Source: Pseudomonadota bacterium
GTDB taxonomy: Bacteria > CALINM01
Assembly (NCBI GenBank): GCA_026415985.1
Contig: JAOAGA010000038.1
Span: forward strand, 1-16,144
Direction: 5' to 3'
Length of the DNA: 16,144 nt
The first letter of the stretch is position 1. Every line of letters begins with the position of its first letter. Below, piece by piece: positions 15,462 through 16,144 of the stretch. The notes beneath the pieces were generated by a model. That model was not told where the DNA came from. It was given only the letters and a program-made list of their open reading frames with translations, and made no database searches. The translations under genes were made by a program, and so were the position numbers.

Positions 15462-16144
15462 TTTTATCAGTTTTACCTGAGCCGAGCTTAAGATAAAAAA
15501 TAACACCGATAAGCCCCGTTATAATCATTATGACAAACCATAACAAAGATAAGGTAACCGCCTTTTCTTCATTTACGCCCGCAAGACTATAAAAATGTAA
15601 AAATGAGTACTCTCTTAATCCAACTCCTGAGAAAGAGACGGGAATCATAGATATAACCGAGATGATTGGTATAAAAATAAAATGGTAACTTAAGGGGATA
15701 TCGATATTAATTGCCTTTGCCAATAAAAAAACCACAAAAACACCTATACCCTGAACTATTAGGGAAAGACAAAGGGTCTTTATAAAAATATCTCTGTGGA
15801 AAATAAAATCTCTTATGGCAACCCTAACCCCCTTTAATTTTTTATAAAAAATCTCGTATGGGAAAAAGGATACAAAAATTGTCCCCGAGATGAAAGCTAT
15901 CACGATCATAATGAAAAACTTAAAGGCAAAGGTCCCTTTTATATACTGATAACCAATAATGGTAGCAGTTGTGGAGATAAGAATAAGTGCAAGCATTCCC
16001 ATATATCTTTCCATAAAGACCGATACAAGGGAGTCTCCCTTTTTTTGGGTACCTTTATAGAGATAGTAAGCTTTTATCACATCTCCCCCGACGGTCCCCG
16101 GCATGAAAAGATTAAAAAATGTTCCAACCATATACAGTTCAAAC
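15445..16144 (-). CDS. LPG synthase TM-region / AglD-like membrane protein, C-terminal part (cut by window edge)
   Basis: This is a polytopic membrane protein of the lysylphosphatidylglycerol-synthase transmembrane family (UPF0104/AglD/MprF flippase-like region), without the MprF catalytic domain in the visible part. The signature block FFNLFMPGTVGGDVIKAYYL, followed by VFMERYMGML, is characteristic. A later GVGLREYSFLHFYSLAGV motif and several hydrophobic segments complete the C-terminal half. The frame stays open past the first visible Met (16129-16131; upstream codons read FELY), so the true start lies beyond the right edge, and at least 232 residues are visible. Family members are often found with glycosyltransferases and lipid or polyprenyl-linked sugar genes; the role here is not determined. 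Its 3' end overlaps the start of glnE by 17 nt. Confidence 0.88.
   Translation of the reverse strand, partial: FELYMVGTFFNLFMPGTVGGDVIKAYYLYKGTQKKGDSLVSVFMERYMGMLALILISTTATIIGYQYIKGTFAFKFFIMIVIAFISGTIFVSFFPYEIFYKKLKGVRVAIRDFIFHRDIFIKTLCLSLIVQGIGVFVVFLLAKAINIDIPLSYHFIFIPIISVISMIPVSFSGVGLREYSFLHFYSLAGVNEEKAVTLSLLWFVIMIITGLIGVIFYLKLGSGKTDKNAYHR

Noticed and set aside
15462-15506. GTG start of glnE at 15506
   Set aside because: It would overlap the upstream gene by 62 nt and add 15 residues (MLFFILSSAQVKLIK) that do not look like GlnE; the ATG at 15461 is more economical, though its ribosome-binding site is weak.

Overview
The window is AT-rich DNA from a Gram-negative-type anaerobic bacterium. 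The signs are a secreted PhoA-family phosphatase, GlnE, two sigma-54 promoters, an NtrC-type two-component system, and Hdr/Mvh-type electron-transfer proteins with in-frame UGA codons that look like selenocysteine. Deferribacterota, Nitrospirota (Thermodesulfovibrio-like) or Desulfobacterota would fit. This placement is inference; no rRNA or marker gene is present.

Layout. 10-249 (+) is a TusA-like sulfur carrier. It converges, through a shared hairpin terminator, on a secreted alkaline phosphatase (300-1811, -). A 430-bp AT-rich divergent region (1812-2245) follows. It holds a palindrome, four tandem TATCACN heptamers and a good sigma-54 promoter (2177-2192) facing right. That promoter leads into a two-gene unit: an enlarged HdrA (2246-5365) and an MvhD-ferredoxin fusion (5410-6234). 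Each gene is interrupted by one in-frame TGA exactly where the family has a conserved cysteine, and each TGA is followed at the right distance by a bacterial SECIS-like hairpin. I read both as selenoproteins, not as broken genes.

Converging on that unit are a YgjP/DUF45 zinc metallopeptidase (6239-6916, -) and, upstream of it on the same strand, a TIGR01777-type SDR epimerase (6924-7826, -). Divergent from these is a Cache-domain sensor kinase (7948-9435, +) with its NtrC-type sigma-54 activator (9437-10804, +). Next comes a near-consensus sigma-54 promoter (10977-10992) ahead of a small cysteine-rich protein (11027-11284) and an OFA-family MFS carboxylate transporter (11295-12566). The likely circuit is that the kinase senses a small carboxylate, the regulator activates sigma-54 polymerase, and the small protein and transporter are expressed. 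The right end, on the minus strand, holds GlnE (12705-15461) and, upstream of it and overlapping by 17 nt, the C-terminal part of an LPG-synthase/AglD-type membrane protein (15445-16144, cut by the window edge).

The most notable system is the sigma-54-controlled pair of adjacent selenoproteins (HdrA-Sec and MvhD-Sec) with no HdrB, HdrC or hydrogenase genes beside them. A second curiosity is a family of degenerate TTTAGG hexamer repeats shared by two separate intergenic sites.
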